From Cytobacillus horneckiae (GTDB lineage Bacteria > Bacillota > Bacilli > Bacillales > Cytobacillaceae), in the NCBI RefSeq assembly GCF_002835735.1, contig NZ_PISD01000030.1, positions 228,288 through 292,287 of the forward strand: a DNA stretch of 64,000 nt, written 5' to 3'. The first letter of the stretch is position 1; every line of letters begins with the position of its first letter. Positions 33,743-45,184 of the stretch are shown here, in pieces. The notes below the pieces were generated by a model that saw only the letters and a list, made by a program, of their open reading frames with translations, ran no database searches and was not told where the DNA came from. The position numbers and the translations under genes are program-made.

Positions 33743-33949
33743 CTACTTTTTACAGGAATCCTTTTCTTCCTTTACCGCTTTACTGTACATTTTATATGCC
33801 AGCCACATGAAAAAAAAAGACAGCAAAAAGAAGCCAATGGCCCCTAGCTGTTTTTTATATAAAATTTGAGTGCCCACCAAGCAGCCTATAAATACTAATG
33901 CAATAAGTATCGTTCTCACACGTGTCCACATCCTGAGATCATAATCCAT
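33743..33949 (-). CDS. Small two-helix membrane protein of unknown function
   Basis: A 68-residue frame with two predicted membrane helices (about 13-30, TILIALVFIGCLVGTQIL, and 37-54, AIGFFLLSFFFMWLAYKM) and a positively charged C-terminus. The start has only a weak GAGAT site, ten bases upstream. It stands alone between icmF and rpoE. I do not recognise the family. Length, hydrophobic pattern and isolated position make a real small gene plausible. Confidence 0.5.
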   Translation of the reverse strand: MDYDLRMWTRVRTILIALVFIGCLVGTQILYKKQLGAIGFFLLSFFFMWLAYKMYSKAVKEEKDSCKK

Positions 33950-34085
33950 GAAGTTATCTCAAATAATATAACCATTATATAAATATTCCCCTTGATTGTA
34001 TATCATGAGTAAGATAAAGTGAAACTTCCATCAGTGGGAGCTATCTGCCGGTTCATGCACTACAAATAAAAAAACCGTACACAAT

Positions 34086-34111
34086 AGGCTCACAGCATAC
34101 GCTGTAAGCCT
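34086..34111 (-). terminator. Possible terminator after icmF
   Basis: An 11-pair stem with one G-T pair (AGGCTTACAGC/GCTGTGAGCCT, GTAT loop) lies eight bases after the stop; the seven-T run follows 12 bases later, so termination may be imperfect. Confidence 0.6.
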
Positions 34112-34119
34112 CATTTCAT

Positions 34120-37100
34120 TTACATATTGCGACGATACTGGCCGCCGACTTCATATAAGGCATTTGTAATTTGGCCTAGGCTGGCAACCTTTACTGTTTC
34201 CATTAATTCAGCGAAAATATTTCCGCCGCTTACCGCTGCTTCTTTTAACCGTTTAAGCGCTACTTCTGTTTCCGTTTTATGCGCTTCTTGGAAAGCACGA
34301 AGATTGTGTATTTGTGTTTCCTTTTCTTCTTTGGAAGCTCTGGCAAGTTCCATATTATCCATTTCTTCTTCTGAAGGCGGATTAGGATTTAAATACGTAT
34401 TCACTCCTATAATTGGCAGTTCGCCAGTATGCTTCTTCATTTCGTAGTACATTGATTCATCCTGTATTTTCCCACGCTGATATTGCGTTTCCATCGCACC
34501 TAAAACGCCGCCGCGATCATTAATTCGTTCAAACTCCTGCAAGACTTGCTCTTCTACTAAGTCTGTCAGCTCATCAATAACAAAAGCACCTTGCAATGGA
34601 TTTTCATTTTTAGATAATCCATGTTCTTTTGTAATAATCATTTGAATAGCCATCGCACGGCGAACAGATTCTTCAGTTGGTGTTGTAATCGCTTCGTCAT
34701 ATGCATTTGTATGAAGCGAGTTACAGTTATCCTGCAATGCCATTAATGCTTGCAGCGTCGTCCGAATATCATTAAAGTCAATTTCCTGTGCATGCAAGGA
34801 ACGGCCTGAAGTTTGAATATGATATTTTAACTTTTGGCTTCTTTCATTGGCGCCATATTTATCTCTCATAACTGTTGCCCAAATGCGGCGTGCCACACGG
34901 CCAAGTACGGTGTACTCTGGGTCAAGTCCATTTGAAAAGAAGAATGAAAGGTTGGGCGCAAAATCATCAATTTTCATGCCTCTACTTAAATAATACTCAA
35001 CATAAGTAAATCCATTTGCAAGAGTAAAGGCGAGCTGGGAAATCGGATTCGCTCCTGCTTCGGCAATATGGTAGCCGGAAATGGATACAGAATAATAATT
35101 GCGAACTTTCGAATCAATAAAATACTGTTGAATGTCTCCCATCATCCGCAAGGCGAACTCAGTGGAGAAGATACATGTGTTTTGCCCTTGATCCTCTTTT
35201 AAAATATCCGCTTGCACTGTCCCCCGAACCGTACTTAAAGTATAGGCTTTTACTTCCTCAAGCTCTGTTTGATTTAAAGTTCTGCCCAATTCATCTTCCT
35301 TCGCCTGAATTTGCTGCTGAATTGCAGTGTTCATAAACATGGCCAGAATGATAGGTGCAGGTCCATTAATTGTCATTGAAACAGATGTGGATGGATGGCA
35401 AAGATCAAAACCGTCATAAAGTTTTTTCATATCTTCAAGCGTACAAATGCTGACCCCGCTTTCTCCAACCTTCCCATAAATGTCCGGGCGATAGTCTGGA
35501 TCCTCTCCATATAAAGTAACAGAGTCAAACGCTGTGCTTAAACGTTTCGCATCATCATCTTTCGATAGATAATGAAAACGGCGGTTTGTCCTTTCCGGTG
35601 TTCCTTCACCGGCAAATTGCCTTTTAGGATCCTCTCCTTCGCGTTTGAACGGGAAAACACCAGCAGTATAAGGGAAAGAACCTGGTACATTCTCGCGATA
35701 GACCCAGCGAATAATCTCACCATAATCCTTATACTTAGGTAAAGCCACTTTAGGAATTGACAATCCTGATAAGCTTTTTGTTTTTAATACGGTAATAATT
35801 TCTTTATCGCGAATCTTCGTGACAAACTGCTCGCCATGATATTTCTCTTGGAGGTCGTTCCAGCCGTCAAGTATTTTCTTAGACTCTGGTGTAAGCTGCT
35901 CAAGCACCTTTTCTTTTAAAGCTTGAAGTGCTGATACGACCGCTTCCTCTGCATTCCCACCCTCTAATGCAAGTATGGTTCCTTCTATTTGGAAAAGTTT
36001 CCTTGCCAAGTTCGCCTGGTCTTCCGCTTTTTTATGATAGGAACGGACAGTCTCTGATACCTCACGCAAATAATAGCGCTGTTCATTCGGGATAATGACA
36101 TTTTGCTTTTCTACAATGGCATTCTTTTCATAGCTTGTTTTCCAATCAGTGCCGGCATTTTTATTAATCGCTTCAATCAAATTAGCAAAGACCGCATTTG
36201 TACCCGGATCGTTAAATTGACTGGCAATTGTACCATAAACTGGCATTACATCCAGTTCTTTTTCAAAAAGCATATGGCTGCGCTGGTATTGTTTTTGAAC
36301 TTGGCGTTTAGCATCCTCAGAACCTTTTCGTTCAAATTTGTTAATTACGATTAAATCAGCATAGTCGATCATATCGATTTTTTCGAGTTGTGAAGGCGCA
36401 CCAAACTCACTTGTCATTACATACATGGACGCATCACAAATTTCTGTAATCCCTGCGTCTCCTTGGCCGATTCCACTAGTCTCAACAATGATTAAATCAA
36501 ATCCGGCGGCTTTGACGACGGAAATCGCATCTTTAATTGCCAGCGAGAGTTCACTTTTTGATTGTCTTGTCGCCAAACTGCGCATATACACGCGCGGATG
36601 AAAAATCGCATTCATACGGATACGGTCACCAAGCAATGCTCCGCCTGTTTTTTGTTTTGTAGGGTCAACAGACAAGATAGCTACTTTCTTATCTGGAATA
36701 TCATGAATAAATCGGCGAATTAATTCATCTGTTAATGAGCTTTTACCTGCTCCACCTGTCCCTGTAATACCGATAACCGGCACTTTTTTCTCTAATGATT
36801 TTACTTTTTCCATTACAGGATCAAGGGTTGCCGCAAGTTCCTTTTCCATGCTGACATGATGCTCAGCCACTGTAATAAGACGGGCAATTGCATTTATATT
36901 GCCTTCAGGCAGCTTTTCAAGTTGGTCAGCCACTTCTGTTTGGAAGGTCGGATAATCACATTCCTCAAGCATTTGATTAATCATCCCTTGCAGGCCGTTT
37001 TTACGCCCATCTTCTGGAGAAAAAATCCTGGCAATCCCATATTCATGAAGCTCTTTAATCTCTTTTGGAATGATGACACCTCCTCCGCCGCCATAAATGC

Positions 37101-37386
37101 GGATATGCGATGCCCCTTTCTCTGCCAAAAGATCATACATATATTTAAAATATTCGACATGGCCACCTTGGTAGGAAGACATCGCAATCCCTTGAACATC
37201 TTCTTGGATGGCGGCATTAACTACTTCTTCAACAGAGCGGTTATGCCCAAGGTGAATGACCTCTGCGCCGCTTGCCTGTATAATCCGTCTCATAATATTA
37301 ATTGAAGCATCATGCCCGTCAAATAAGCTTGAAGCTGTAACAAAACGCACATGATTTATCGGCTTATATATTTCAACAGTGCTCAT
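34120..37386 (-). CDS. icmF: Fused isobutyryl-CoA mutase (IcmF)
   Basis: A 1088-residue adenosylcobalamin enzyme that interconverts isobutyryl-CoA and n-butyryl-CoA, with activity on related acyl-CoAs. The order of domains is diagnostic: an N-terminal B12-binding domain with the DGHDAS motif (23-28); a MeaI-type G-protein chaperone domain with Walker [13 protein letters not shown] (206-217) and NKFE base-recognition motif near 350; and the C-terminal mutase TIM barrel (about 560-1088) with [30 protein letters not shown], core [20 protein letters not shown]. It links valine-type branched acyl-CoAs to the beta-oxidation enzymes upstream. Needs vitamin B12; a BtuF-like binding protein is at the right edge of the window. 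Confidence 0.94.
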   Translation of the reverse strand: MSTVEIYKPINHVRFVTASSLFDGHDASINIMRRIIQASGAEVIHLGHNRSVEEVVNAAIQEDVQGIAMSSYQGGHVEYFKYMYDLLAEKGASHIRIYGGGGGVIIPKEIKELHEYGIARIFSPEDGRKNGLQGMINQMLEECDYPTFQTEVADQLEKLPEGNINAIARLITVAEHHVSMEKELAATLDPVMEKVKSLEKKVPVIGITGTGGAGKSSLTDELIRRFIHDIPDKKVAILSVDPTKQKTGGALLGDRIRMNAIFHPRVYMRSLATRQSKSELSLAIKDAISVVKAAGFDLIIVETSGIGQGDAGITEICDASMYVMTSEFGAPSQLEKIDMIDYADLIVINKFERKGSEDAKRQVQKQYQRSHMLFEKELDVMPVYGTIASQFNDPGTNAVFANLIEAINKNAGTDWKTSYEKNAIVEKQNVIIPNEQRYYLREVSETVRSYHKKAEDQANLARKLFQIEGTILALEGGNAEEAVVSALQALKEKVLEQLTPESKKILDGWNDLQEKYHGEQFVTKIRDKEIITVLKTKSLSGLSIPKVALPKYKDYGEIIRWVYRENVPGSFPYTAGVFPFKREGEDPKRQFAGEGTPERTNRRFHYLSKDDDAKRLSTAFDSVTLYGEDPDYRPDIYGKVGESGVSICTLEDMKKLYDGFDLCHPSTSVSMTINGPAPIILAMFMNTAIQQQIQAKEDELGRTLNQTELEEVKAYTLSTVRGTVQADILKEDQGQNTCIFSTEFALRMMGDIQQYFIDSKVRNYYSVSISGYHIAEAGANPISQLAFTLANGFTYVEYYLSRGMKIDDFAPNLSFFFSNGLDPEYTVLGRVARRIWATVMRDKYGANERSQKLKYHIQTSGRSLHAQEIDFNDIRTTLQALMALQDNCNSLHTNAYDEAITTPTEESVRRAMAIQMIITKEHGLSKNENPLQGAFVIDELTDLVEEQVLQEFERINDRGGVLGAMETQYQRGKIQDESMYYEMKKHTGELPIIGVNTYLNPNPPSEEEMDNMELARASKEEKETQIHNLRAFQEAHKTETEVALKRLKEAAVSGGNIFAELMETVKVASLGQITNALYEVGGQYRRNM

Positions 37387-37555
37387 TGTTTATTCCTCCT
37401 CTGAATTGTGGCTATATTCTCCACTGGTTATGGCCACTGAAACAATACTGCCTAACATAGAAGTCCTATTACATGATGTTTAAACAGCTAGGCGACAATT
37501 GGTGTAATATTTCACAAAAACTTATTAATATTCAGATAATATACAGTAAAATTTT

Positions 37556-38191
37556 TTACTCTTGCTTTATTTTTGGTTGTATCGCTTGGAAAAGTAAGTC
37601 CGTTTGCAATTGAATATAATCATCAATCGTAAACATCTTCTGGAGTGACCATCGTCGAAAAGCCCACATTTGCCCCTGTACAAAAATATTATGTGCAATC
37701 ATTTTTACCTTTTCTTCAGGTAAATGCAACTCACCGTTTTTAATACATAATTCTATGACATGCTCAAACATGGCAACCATTTCAATTTCTTTTTTTAGTA
37801 CATAGGGCAGAGCATCTTTTGATAGCGATTTCACCTCCTGGTACATGACAAGCACTTCATCCTGCATGCCATCCACCACTTTAAAATAGTCAGTTATCCC
37901 CTGCTTCAAGCCTGCTATTGTTCCCTTATTCGTATCAAGGACCTTTTGTAGATGCTCTCTTACTTTGTCATATATGCTGTCACAGACGAGGTAAAGAACG
38001 TCTTCTTTCGTGCCAATATACTCATATAGTGTGCCAATACTGAATCCGGATGCCTTTGCAATTTCTCTTGTTGTTGTCCGGTGAAACCCTTTTTCGATAA
38101 AAAGATTGACAGCGCCCTTGATCATTTGGTCCCGCCTTTTCTTAACAAGACGTTCATCTTTAACAGATGCTTGCACTTCGCGTTTTTTCAT
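37556..38191 (-). CDS. TetR-family regulator of acyl-CoA metabolism (FadR-like)
   Basis: A 211-residue TetR regulator. The N-terminal helix-turn-helix reads GFHRTTTREIAKASGFSIGTLYEYIGTKEDVLYL (about 35-68; core TTTREIAKASGFSIGTLYEY). The C-terminal ligand domain is helical and probably binds an acyl-CoA. It is flanked by icmF and the acyl-CoA dehydrogenases and is transcribed with them. Two related palindromes upstream of the thiolase gene and fadF are plausible operators. Whether it is the orthologue of B. subtilis FadR (ysiA) or a separate paralogue cannot be told from this window. Confidence 0.85.
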   Translation of the reverse strand: MKKREVQASVKDERLVKKRRDQMIKGAVNLFIEKGFHRTTTREIAKASGFSIGTLYEYIGTKEDVLYLVCDSIYDKVREHLQKVLDTNKGTIAGLKQGITDYFKVVDGMQDEVLVMYQEVKSLSKDALPYVLKKEIEMVAMFEHVIELCIKNGELHLPEEKVKMIAHNIFVQGQMWAFRRWSLQKMFTIDDYIQLQTDLLFQAIQPKIKQE

Positions 38192-38326
38192 CGTTTTTTA
38201 ACCGCCTTTTTTCATGCCCACCTATATTCTATGAACTAATGGACAACAGAGAATAGAGAAAAATCTATTTCATACAACTCCCAAAGGCTGTTCACCTTTT
38301 CCCAATGAACAACCTTTGGCTGCAGC

Positions 38327-39466
38327 TTATTTCGTGATCATTCTGGAAATAACTAACCGTTGAATTTCTTGTGTACCTTCATAAATTTGAGTGATTTTTG
38401 CATCACGCATAAAGCGCTCAACTGGATAATCTTTCGTATAACCGTATCCACCGAAAACTTGAACAGCATCTGTTGTTACTTTCATTGCTGTATCACCAGC
38501 AAAGAGCTTAGACATAGCAGATTCTTTTCCATATGGCAGACCTTCTGACTCTAACCAGGCTGCCTGATAGGTTAATAGCCTTGACGCTTCTACATTCGTA
38601 GCCATATCTGCTAATTTAAAGCCGATTCCTTGCTGTGCCGCAATTGGCTTGCCGAATTGCACACGCTCTTTCGCATAGGCTGCAGCTGCATCCAATGCGC
38701 CTTGTGCGATTCCAACCGCTTGGGCTGCGATTCCGTTTCGACCTCCATCAAGGGTCATCATCGCAATTTTGAAGCCATCGCCAATTTCTCCTAATACATT
38801 TTCTGCAGGCACCTTACATTCTTCAAAAATGATTTCTGTTGTTGGTGATGAACGAATCCCTAATTTCTTTTCTTTCTTGCCGACTGAGAAGCCTTCAAAG
38901 CTTGATTCAACGATAAAAGCTGTTGTTCCCTTATGTTTGTTTGCTGGATCTGTAAGAGCAAACACAACATAAATATCTGCAACGCCGCCATTTGTAATAA
39001 AGATTTTAGAACCATTTAAAACGTAATGGTCACCTTCTAATCTGGCTGTTGTTTTCATTCCACCTGCATCTGAGCCACTGCCAGGTTCTGTCAAGCCGTA
39101 ACCGCCAATTTTTTCTCCTTGAGCCATTGGCTTTAAAAATTTATGTTTCTGCTCTTCGCTGCCGAATTTGTAAATTGGCCATCCGGCAAGTGAGGTGTGT
39201 GCGGATAAAGTAACCCCAGTAGAAGCACAAACGCGAGATAATTCTTCAATAGCGATGCAGTAAGCAAGATAATCACTGCCAATACCGCCATATTCTTCAG
39301 GCCAAGGAATTCCCGTTAAGCCTAACTCTGCCATTTTATCGAAAATTTCACGATCAAAGCGCTCTTCTTCATCACGTTCAGCAGCAGTTGGCGCTACTTC
39401 ATTTGCAGCAAAATCACGCACCATTTTTCTAATCATTTCATGTTCTTCGGTCAATTGAAAATTCAT
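38327..39466 (-). CDS. Acyl-CoA dehydrogenase (first of two, AcdA-like)
   Basis: A 379-residue FAD enzyme that introduces the alpha-beta double bond in acyl-CoA. Signature [20 protein letters not shown] lies at about 124-143, the FAD/ETF region reads [21 protein letters not shown], and the catalytic glutamate is in [10 protein letters not shown] near the C-terminus. Length and pattern fit short/branched-chain members. It is 33 bases downstream of a second paralogue (39500-40630), with about 55 percent similar residues by eye, suggesting divided chain-length or branching specificity. Confidence 0.93.
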   Translation of the reverse strand: MNFQLTEEHEMIRKMVRDFAANEVAPTAAERDEEERFDREIFDKMAELGLTGIPWPEEYGGIGSDYLAYCIAIEELSRVCASTGVTLSAHTSLAGWPIYKFGSEEQKHKFLKPMAQGEKIGGYGLTEPGSGSDAGGMKTTARLEGDHYVLNGSKIFITNGGVADIYVVFALTDPANKHKGTTAFIVESSFEGFSVGKKEKKLGIRSSPTTEIIFEECKVPAENVLGEIGDGFKIAMMTLDGGRNGIAAQAVGIAQGALDAAAAYAKERVQFGKPIAAQQGIGFKLADMATNVEASRLLTYQAAWLESEGLPYGKESAMSKLFAGDTAMKVTTDAVQVFGGYGYTKDYPVERFMRDAKITQIYEGTQEIQRLVISRMITK

Positions 39467-39499
39467 GATTCATCCTCCATCGTCCTTAAGGTTTGATTA

Positions 39500-40630
39500 T
39501 TATAGTTGTTTGCTGATTACTAATCTTTGAATCTCGCTCGTTCCTTCGTATATTTCTGTAATCTTTGCATCACGGAAATATCTTTCTACCGGATAGTCCT
39601 CTGTGTAGCCATAACCGCCAAACACCTGGATCGCTTCAGTTGTGACCTCAACAGCTGTTTTAGATGCAAAAAGCTTTGCCATGGACGCTTCTTTTCCGCA
39701 TTTCAAATTATTTTGACGCAAGTTTGCAGCTCGATAAACAAGCAGCTTTGCTCCTTCAACCGCTGTTGCCATATCCGCCAGTTTAAACCCTACACCTTGC
39801 TGAGCTGCGATTGGCTTGCCAAATTGAACACGTTCTTTAGCATAGTTAGTGGCTGCTTCAAGTGCAGCTTCTGCAATGCCTAGCGCCTGAGAAGCAATGC
39901 CAATGCGGCCGACATCGAGATTTGCCATCGCGATCTTAAAGCCTTCCCCTTCTTTGCCAAGCAGATTTTCAGCTGGAACTTTCATATCTTCAAAGCTTAA
40001 TTGAAGTGTTCTTGATCCATGAAGCCCCATTTTATGCTCGTCTTTTCCAATAATTAGACCAGGCGTATCTTTTTCAACAATAAAAGCTGAAACGCCCTTA
40101 CTGCCCAGCTCTGGGTTTGTCGAAGCAAAAACGATATAGACGTCCGCTTCTCCGCCGTTCGTAATAAAAACTTTGGAACCATTTATAATATAGTGGTCTT
40201 CTTTCTTCACTGCTTTCGATTTTAAACTGCCTGCATCTGAACCTGCACTTGGTTCCGTTAAACAGAACGCTCCTAAATATTCACCTGAAGCCAGTTTAGG
40301 AACATATTTTTGCTTCTGTTCTTCCGTTCCGAAATAGACAATCGGATTTGTTCCGACAGAAGTATGAACAGATAGAATCACTCCTACTGTCGCACTTACT
40401 TTAGAAATTTCATTGATGGCAATGATATAAGACGTGAAATCCATTTCAGAACCACCGTATTGCTCTGGAATCGGAATGCCCATTAAGCCGAGCTCGCCCA
40501 TTTTCTTTAAGATTTCACGAGGGAATTCTCCTTTTTCCATCTTATCTACAAATGGAGCGATTTCCGTTTGTGCAAAATCACGCACCATTTTTCTCATCAT
40601 TTCCTGCTCTTCTGTAAATCTCAGATTCAT
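39500..40630 (-). CDS. Acyl-CoA dehydrogenase (second of two, MmgC-like)
   Basis: A 376-residue flavoenzyme of the same family as its downstream neighbour. It has [21 protein letters not shown] at about 122-142 (core [11 protein letters not shown]), [21 protein letters not shown] and the catalytic glutamate in [10 protein letters not shown]. It follows hbd by 33 bases, so it belongs to the operon thiolase-hbd-acd-acd-tetR-icmF. The MmgC resemblance rests on position beside MmgA- and MmgB-like genes; chain-length preference is not readable. Confidence 0.92.
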   Translation of the reverse strand: MNLRFTEEQEMMRKMVRDFAQTEIAPFVDKMEKGEFPREILKKMGELGLMGIPIPEQYGGSEMDFTSYIIAINEISKVSATVGVILSVHTSVGTNPIVYFGTEEQKQKYVPKLASGEYLGAFCLTEPSAGSDAGSLKSKAVKKEDHYIINGSKVFITNGGEADVYIVFASTNPELGSKGVSAFIVEKDTPGLIIGKDEHKMGLHGSRTLQLSFEDMKVPAENLLGKEGEGFKIAMANLDVGRIGIASQALGIAEAALEAATNYAKERVQFGKPIAAQQGVGFKLADMATAVEGAKLLVYRAANLRQNNLKCGKEASMAKLFASKTAVEVTTEAIQVFGGYGYTEDYPVERYFRDAKITEIYEGTSEIQRLVISKQL

Positions 40631-40663
40631 GTTATAAACCTCCGATGTCGTTAAAGTCTATTA

Positions 40664-41518
40664 TTATTCGTAAACGTAGAAGCCTCTTCCTGTCTTTTTG
40701 CCTAACCAGCCAGCTTTTACATATTTTCTAAGTAATGGACATGGGCGATATTTGTCATCACCAAAGCCCTCATGAAGTGTTTCCATAATATACAGGCAAG
40801 TATCAAGCCCAATAAAATCAGCTAATGTAAGTGGGCCCATCGGATGATTCATACCTAGCTTCATCACTTCATCAATTGCTTCTTCAGATGCAACCCCTTC
40901 ATATAATGTATAAATCGCTTCATTGATCATAGGCATTAATATGCGATTAGATACAAACCCCGGGAAATCATTTACTTCAACAGGAACTTTCCTCAGGTTC
41001 TTTGTCATTTCTTCAATTGTTGTATAAACATCATCAGCCGTAGCCAGGCCGCGAATAATTTCTACAAGCTTCATGACAGGTACTGGATTCATAAAGTGCA
41101 TGCCAATCACTTTTTCAGGACGGTTCGTTGCCGCTGCAATTTCTGTTATTGGCAAAGACGAAGTATTACTTGCCAAAATGGCATGTTCAGGTGCAATTTC
41201 ATCCAGCTCACTAAAGATTTGAGATTTGATTTCCATATTTTCCACAGCTGCCTCAATGACTAAATCAACATCGCTAGCATCTTGAAGGGTTGTAGACGGT
41301 GTAAATCTTGCCAGGATTCCTTCCATTTCTTCAGCACTCATTCTGTCTTTTTCTACTTGGCGTGAAAGATTTTTCTTGATTACACCTAATCCTCGTTCCA
41401 CAAACTCTTGTTTGATATCATTCATATAAACACTATATCCTGCTTGCGCACATACTTGAGCGATTCCTGAACCCATTTGCCCCGCTCCGATAACCATCAC
41501 TTTTTTTACTTCCATCAT
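40664..41518 (-). CDS. 3-hydroxybutyryl-CoA dehydrogenase
   Basis: A 284-residue NAD-dependent dehydrogenase oxidising 3-hydroxyacyl-CoA. The Rossmann loop is [20 protein letters not shown] (9-28). The catalytic histidine is in [16 protein letters not shown] (about 139) with its glutamate partner five residues or so away, and the C-terminal dimer domain has [21 protein letters not shown]. Orthologous to MmgB/Hbd. It begins at one of two adjacent ATG codons after GGAGGA, 22 bases downstream of the thiolase gene. Confidence 0.94.
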   Translation of the reverse strand: MMEVKKVMVIGAGQMGSGIAQVCAQAGYSVYMNDIKQEFVERGLGVIKKNLSRQVEKDRMSAEEMEGILARFTPSTTLQDASDVDLVIEAAVENMEIKSQIFSELDEIAPEHAILASNTSSLPITEIAAATNRPEKVIGMHFMNPVPVMKLVEIIRGLATADDVYTTIEEMTKNLRKVPVEVNDFPGFVSNRILMPMINEAIYTLYEGVASEEAIDEVMKLGMNHPMGPLTLADFIGLDTCLYIMETLHEGFGDDKYRPCPLLRKYVKAGWLGKKTGRGFYVYE

Positions 41519-41539
41519 TAAATCCTCCGTTCTCTTTCT

Positions 41540-42727
41540 TTAGTTTTTAGGCACTTCAATCATGATTGCATCTCCCTGACCACCGCCAGAACAAATCGCC
41601 GCAATTCCAACTCCGCCTCCGCGGCGTTTCAATTCATGCATAAGTGTTAAAATAATTCTCGCTCCGCTTGCGCCAATTGGATGTCCAAGAGCAACCGCAC
41701 CGCCGTTTACATTTACTTTTTCGCTATCTAAATGAGCAATTCTTCCGCTTGTAAGGGCAACGGCCGCAAATGCTTCATTGATTTCAAATAAGTCGATTTC
41801 ATCTAGTGATTTACCTGTTTTCTTTAATAGTTCATTTATAACTAGGCCTGGTGTTTGCGGAAAGTCCTTCGCTTCTACTGCTATTGCAGTATGTCCTAGA
41901 ATAATCGCACCAGGTGTTTTGCCTTCTTTCATTGCTCTTTCCTCGCTCATTAATACGAGGGCAGCCGCACCGTCATTTACTCCAGGTGCATTTCCAGCTG
42001 TAATGCTTCCACCTTCGCCAAATGCAGAGCCAAGTTTTGCAAGTCTTTCCAGTGAAGTATCTTTGCGCGGAGATTCATCATCTGCAACAACTACAGGATT
42101 ACCTTTTCGCTGAGGCACCTCTATCGGGACAATTTCCTCTGCAAACTTGCCCGACTCTATCGCTTTGTTTGCAAGCTGATGACTTCTTAATGCCCACTGA
42201 TCCTGCTCTTCCCTGCTAATATCAAAAGCTTTCGCTGTTTCATTGCCGTATGTCCCCATATGAACACCTGTAAAGCTGCAGCTTAAGCCATCGTGTGTCA
42301 TTAAATCCTGAACCATACTGTCACCCATTCTCAGGCCCCATCGCGCTTTAGGCAGAATATATGGAGCATTACTCATTGACTCCATTCCGCCCGCAACGAT
42401 GATGTCTTCATCACCTGTACGTATGATTTGATCTGCTAACGTCACACTGCGCATCCCGGATGCACAGACTTTATTAATTGTTTCTGTCTTTACTTCCCAT
42501 GGCAGTCCTGCTTTTCTAGCTGCCTGTCTTGAAGGGATTTGACCTTGCCCACCCTGCAGGACAGAGCCTAAAATCACTTCTCCCACTTCAGCAGGATTGA
42601 CTTCCGAACGATTAAGGGCTTCCTTTACAACAATGCCTCCGAGATCTGAAGCTGTAAAGCTGCTCAATCCACCAGCAAATTTTCCAAAAGGGGTTCTTGC
42701 TCCAGCAATAATGACCGTTTTACCCAA
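41540..42727 (-). CDS. Acetyl-CoA C-acetyltransferase (thiolase)
   Basis: A 395-residue thiolase cleaving acetoacetyl-CoA (or longer 3-ketoacyl-CoA) or running in the condensing direction. The acyl-accepting cysteine is in [12 protein letters not shown] (about 88), the base histidine in [17 protein letters not shown] (about 350) and the second cysteine in CSGGGQGDA (about 380). Start is a TTG at 42725-42727 with GGAGAGGG five bases upstream. It is the first gene of the operon; a palindrome and a cre-like box lie just upstream. MmgA-like. Confidence 0.94.
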   Translation of the reverse strand: MGKTVIIAGARTPFGKFAGGLSSFTASDLGGIVVKEALNRSEVNPAEVGEVILGSVLQGGQGQIPSRQAARKAGLPWEVKTETINKVCASGMRSVTLADQIIRTGDEDIIVAGGMESMSNAPYILPKARWGLRMGDSMVQDLMTHDGLSCSFTGVHMGTYGNETAKAFDISREEQDQWALRSHQLANKAIESGKFAEEIVPIEVPQRKGNPVVVADDESPRKDTSLERLAKLGSAFGEGGSITAGNAPGVNDGAAALVLMSEERAMKEGKTPGAIILGHTAIAVEAKDFPQTPGLVINELLKKTGKSLDEIDLFEINEAFAAVALTSGRIAHLDSEKVNVNGGAVALGHPIGASGARIILTLMHELKRRGGGVGIAAICSGGGQGDAIMIEVPKN

Positions 42728-42795
42728 TTTAACCCTCTCCTTTTAAACTATAAATTTATAATTATCTAAAAACAAAAAGGATAAATGCACGAAAC

Positions 42796-42813
42796 TGACT
42801 GAACGCTCGCTCA
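42796..42813. promoter_or_regulatory. Candidate TetR/FadR operator upstream of the thiolase operon
   Basis: TGACTGAACGCTCGCTCA on the plus strand; its complement matches 15 of 18 bases of the palindrome inside the fadF promoter (45194-45211). It has the imperfect dyad TGAGCG/CGTTCA and lies 70 bases upstream of the thiolase start. Confidence 0.6.
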
Positions 42814-42851
42814 AGTTATGAGCAAATAAAAAGGAAATATTATCCTCTGTT

Positions 42852-42866
42852 ATGAAAGCGCTTTAT
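42852..42866. promoter_or_regulatory. cre-like box (CcpA) upstream of the thiolase operon
   Basis: ATGAAAGCGCTTTAT fits the cre consensus WTGNAANCGNWNNCW at every fixed position but one. It lies 125 bases upstream of the thiolase gene. B. subtilis mmgABC is catabolite-repressed through a cre, which gives context for the call. Confidence 0.6.
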
Positions 42867-42971
42867 TTACTTTTATTTTACACGAAAAACAAGAGGAATT
42901 GAAACAATATCCTAAAAATTCATAAAAAATTATTTTTTTGAATTTTTATAACTGCTTCAATTCCCCATTAA

Positions 42972-45080
42972 TTAAGATGCTAAGGTTTGTTCGCCGATTA
43001 CTGCTTTTTCTAGAATTTCAGCTACATCATAAGTTTGGACTGTTTCTTCAACTTCCTTCGCTTTTGTCCCATCTGACAGCATGGTTAAGCAATAAGGACA
43101 TCCAGAGCTGATTACAGAAGGATTAACAGCCAGCGCCTGCTCTGTACGAGCTACATTGACGCGGTTTCCTGTTTCTTCTTCCATCCACATGAGTCCTCCG
43201 CCAGCACCACAGCACATGCCTGTTTCGCGATTTCTTTCCATTTCAATCAGTCTGACTCCTGTTATGGACTTTAAGATTTCACGAGGCGGATCGTACACTT
43301 CATTGTAGCGTCCTAAATAACATGAATCGTGGAACGTAATGGTTTCATTTACTTCGAATTGCGGCTTAAGCCTTCCATCCTCAACAAGCTGCGCTAACAC
43401 TTCTGTATGGTGATATACCTCTTGAGTTAAACCAAAGTCAGGATACTCATTTTTAAAAATATTATATGCATGCGGATCGATAGTAACGATTTTCCTCACT
43501 TCATTTTTCTCGAACTCTTCAATGTTTTTCGTAGCAAGCTCTTGGAATAAGAACTCATTACCTAAACGTCTTGGTGTATCACCAGAGTTCTTCTCTTTAT
43601 TGCCAAGAATCGCAAATTTCACGCCAGCTTCATTTAGAAGTTTTGCGAATGAAAGTGCAATTTTTTGGCTTCGATTATCATAGGATCCCATAGACCCTAC
43701 CCAGAACAAGTATTCATATTCCTCGCCGGATTTTTTCATTTCCTTCACAGTAGGAACATGAACGTCCTCACGGGCTTCTCTCCAATCTTCACGCTCTTTA
43801 CGGTTTAATCCCCATGGGTTACCTTGACGCTCAATATTGGTCATCGCTCGCTGTGCATCAGCATCCATTTTTCCTTCTGTTAAAACTAGGTAACGGCGAA
43901 GGTCAATGATTTTATCAACATGCTCATTCATTACCGGGCATTGGTCTTCACAGTTACGGCATGTTGTACAAGCCCAAATCTCTTCTTCAGTAATGACTTC
44001 ACCAATTAGGCTTGGGTTATATTGTAGACTTGCTGCTGCTTCTTCAGCACCTTGTCCGCCTGCAGCGATTGCAATTTGGTTTCCTTTCGTATTTGCAAAG
44101 GCAAAAGTCGGTACCCATGGCTGCTTTCTAGTAACAGCTGCGCCGTGATAGGTTAAATGATCACGAAGCTTTAAAATTAAATCCATTGGAGAAAGCATTT
44201 TACCAGTTCCAGTTGCTGGACACATATTTGTACAGCGACCGCATTCAACACAAGCATATAAGTCAATCATTTGAAGCTGTGTAAAATCTTCTATCTTACC
44301 TACACCAAATGATTCTTGTGATTCATCTTCAAAATCAATTGCCTTTAATTTTCCTGGGTTATCTAGTCGATTAAAATAAACATTCACAGGCCCTGCAATT
44401 AAGTGTGCATGCTTGGACTGCGGGATATACACAAGGAAAGCGAGCAGGAATAGTAAGTGAATCCACCAGGCAACATAGAATACAACTATAGATGCAGTCT
44501 CACCAATCCATGAAAATGCTACAGCAAACAGAGATGCTACAGGCTCAGTCCAGACTGGATCATGCCCGTGCCAGATCATGCTCATTCCGTTTCCAAGAAG
44601 AACAGAAAGCATTAATCCCCCAATAAAGATGAGGACGAGACCTGATTTGAAACCTCTTTTTAAACGAACGAGCTTTTCAATATATCGGCGATAAAAAGCC
44701 CAAACAACTGCGACCAAAATCATTAATGTAACGATTTCCTGGAAGAAAGTGAATCCAGGGTATAACGGTCCAAGCGGCAAATGCGCCCCCGGGCTAATTC
44801 CTTTAATAATAAAATCAATTGCACCAAATTGTACTAAAATAAATCCATAGAAGAACATGACGTGAATGGCTCCACTTTTCTTATCCTTCAATAATTTTTT
44901 CTGTCCAAAGACATTAACCCAAATTTTGTTGAGCCGTTCCTTCACATTATTATCAAATTCTGTCTTCTTACCTAGCTTGATATATCCATATCTTGTCTTT
45001 ATTAGGTATACGAATAAGCTGGCCGCGTAAGCGATTACAAGAATCGTTGCAATAAGGTTAATCCATAATAAAGTATTCAT
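42972..45080 (-). CDS. fadF: Membrane iron-sulfur oxidoreductase FadF (YwjF)
   Basis: A 702-residue protein. Six hydrophobic segments in the first 225 residues are followed by two [4Fe-4S] motifs (CVECGRCTNMCP, Cys277-Cys287, and CTTCRNCEDQCP, Cys371-Cys381). A C-terminal part follows with two CCG-type cysteine-rich modules (GMCCGAGGGLMW near 640). The layout is that of a heterodisulfide-reductase D-like protein fused to a membrane cytochrome-like anchor. In Bacillus it belongs to the FadR regulon and probably passes electrons from acyl-CoA dehydrogenases/ETF to the quinone pool; that role is inferred. B. subtilis has fadF-acdA-rpoE together. Confidence 0.88.
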   Translation of the reverse strand: MNTLLWINLIATILVIAYAASLFVYLIKTRYGYIKLGKKTEFDNNVKERLNKIWVNVFGQKKLLKDKKSGAIHVMFFYGFILVQFGAIDFIIKGISPGAHLPLGPLYPGFTFFQEIVTLMILVAVVWAFYRRYIEKLVRLKRGFKSGLVLIFIGGLMLSVLLGNGMSMIWHGHDPVWTEPVASLFAVAFSWIGETASIVVFYVAWWIHLLFLLAFLVYIPQSKHAHLIAGPVNVYFNRLDNPGKLKAIDFEDESQESFGVGKIEDFTQLQMIDLYACVECGRCTNMCPATGTGKMLSPMDLILKLRDHLTYHGAAVTRKQPWVPTFAFANTKGNQIAIAAGGQGAEEAAASLQYNPSLIGEVITEEEIWACTTCRNCEDQCPVMNEHVDKIIDLRRYLVLTEGKMDADAQRAMTNIERQGNPWGLNRKEREDWREAREDVHVPTVKEMKKSGEEYEYLFWVGSMGSYDNRSQKIALSFAKLLNEAGVKFAILGNKEKNSGDTPRRLGNEFLFQELATKNIEEFEKNEVRKIVTIDPHAYNIFKNEYPDFGLTQEVYHHTEVLAQLVEDGRLKPQFEVNETITFHDSCYLGRYNEVYDPPREILKSITGVRLIEMERNRETGMCCGAGGGLMWMEEETGNRVNVARTEQALAVNPSVISSGCPYCLTMLSDGTKAKEVEETVQTYDVAEILEKAVIGEQTLAS

Positions 45081-45184
45081 GTTGTCTACTCCTTTCCAGT
45101 ATAATAATTCAGTAATTGAAAACTATTCATTTTTAGGAGAAAATTTTAATACAATAAAATTTTCTGAAATTAATACTTAGTTCC

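Noticed and set aside
36856..37305. 149-codon plus-strand frame
   Set aside because: Lies wholly inside icmF, antisense, with no ribosome site or family resemblance.
38282..38318. Hairpin after the AcdA-like gene as a terminator
   Set aside because: A good stem (CAAAGG...CCTTTG) but no T run on either strand, so termination is not supported.
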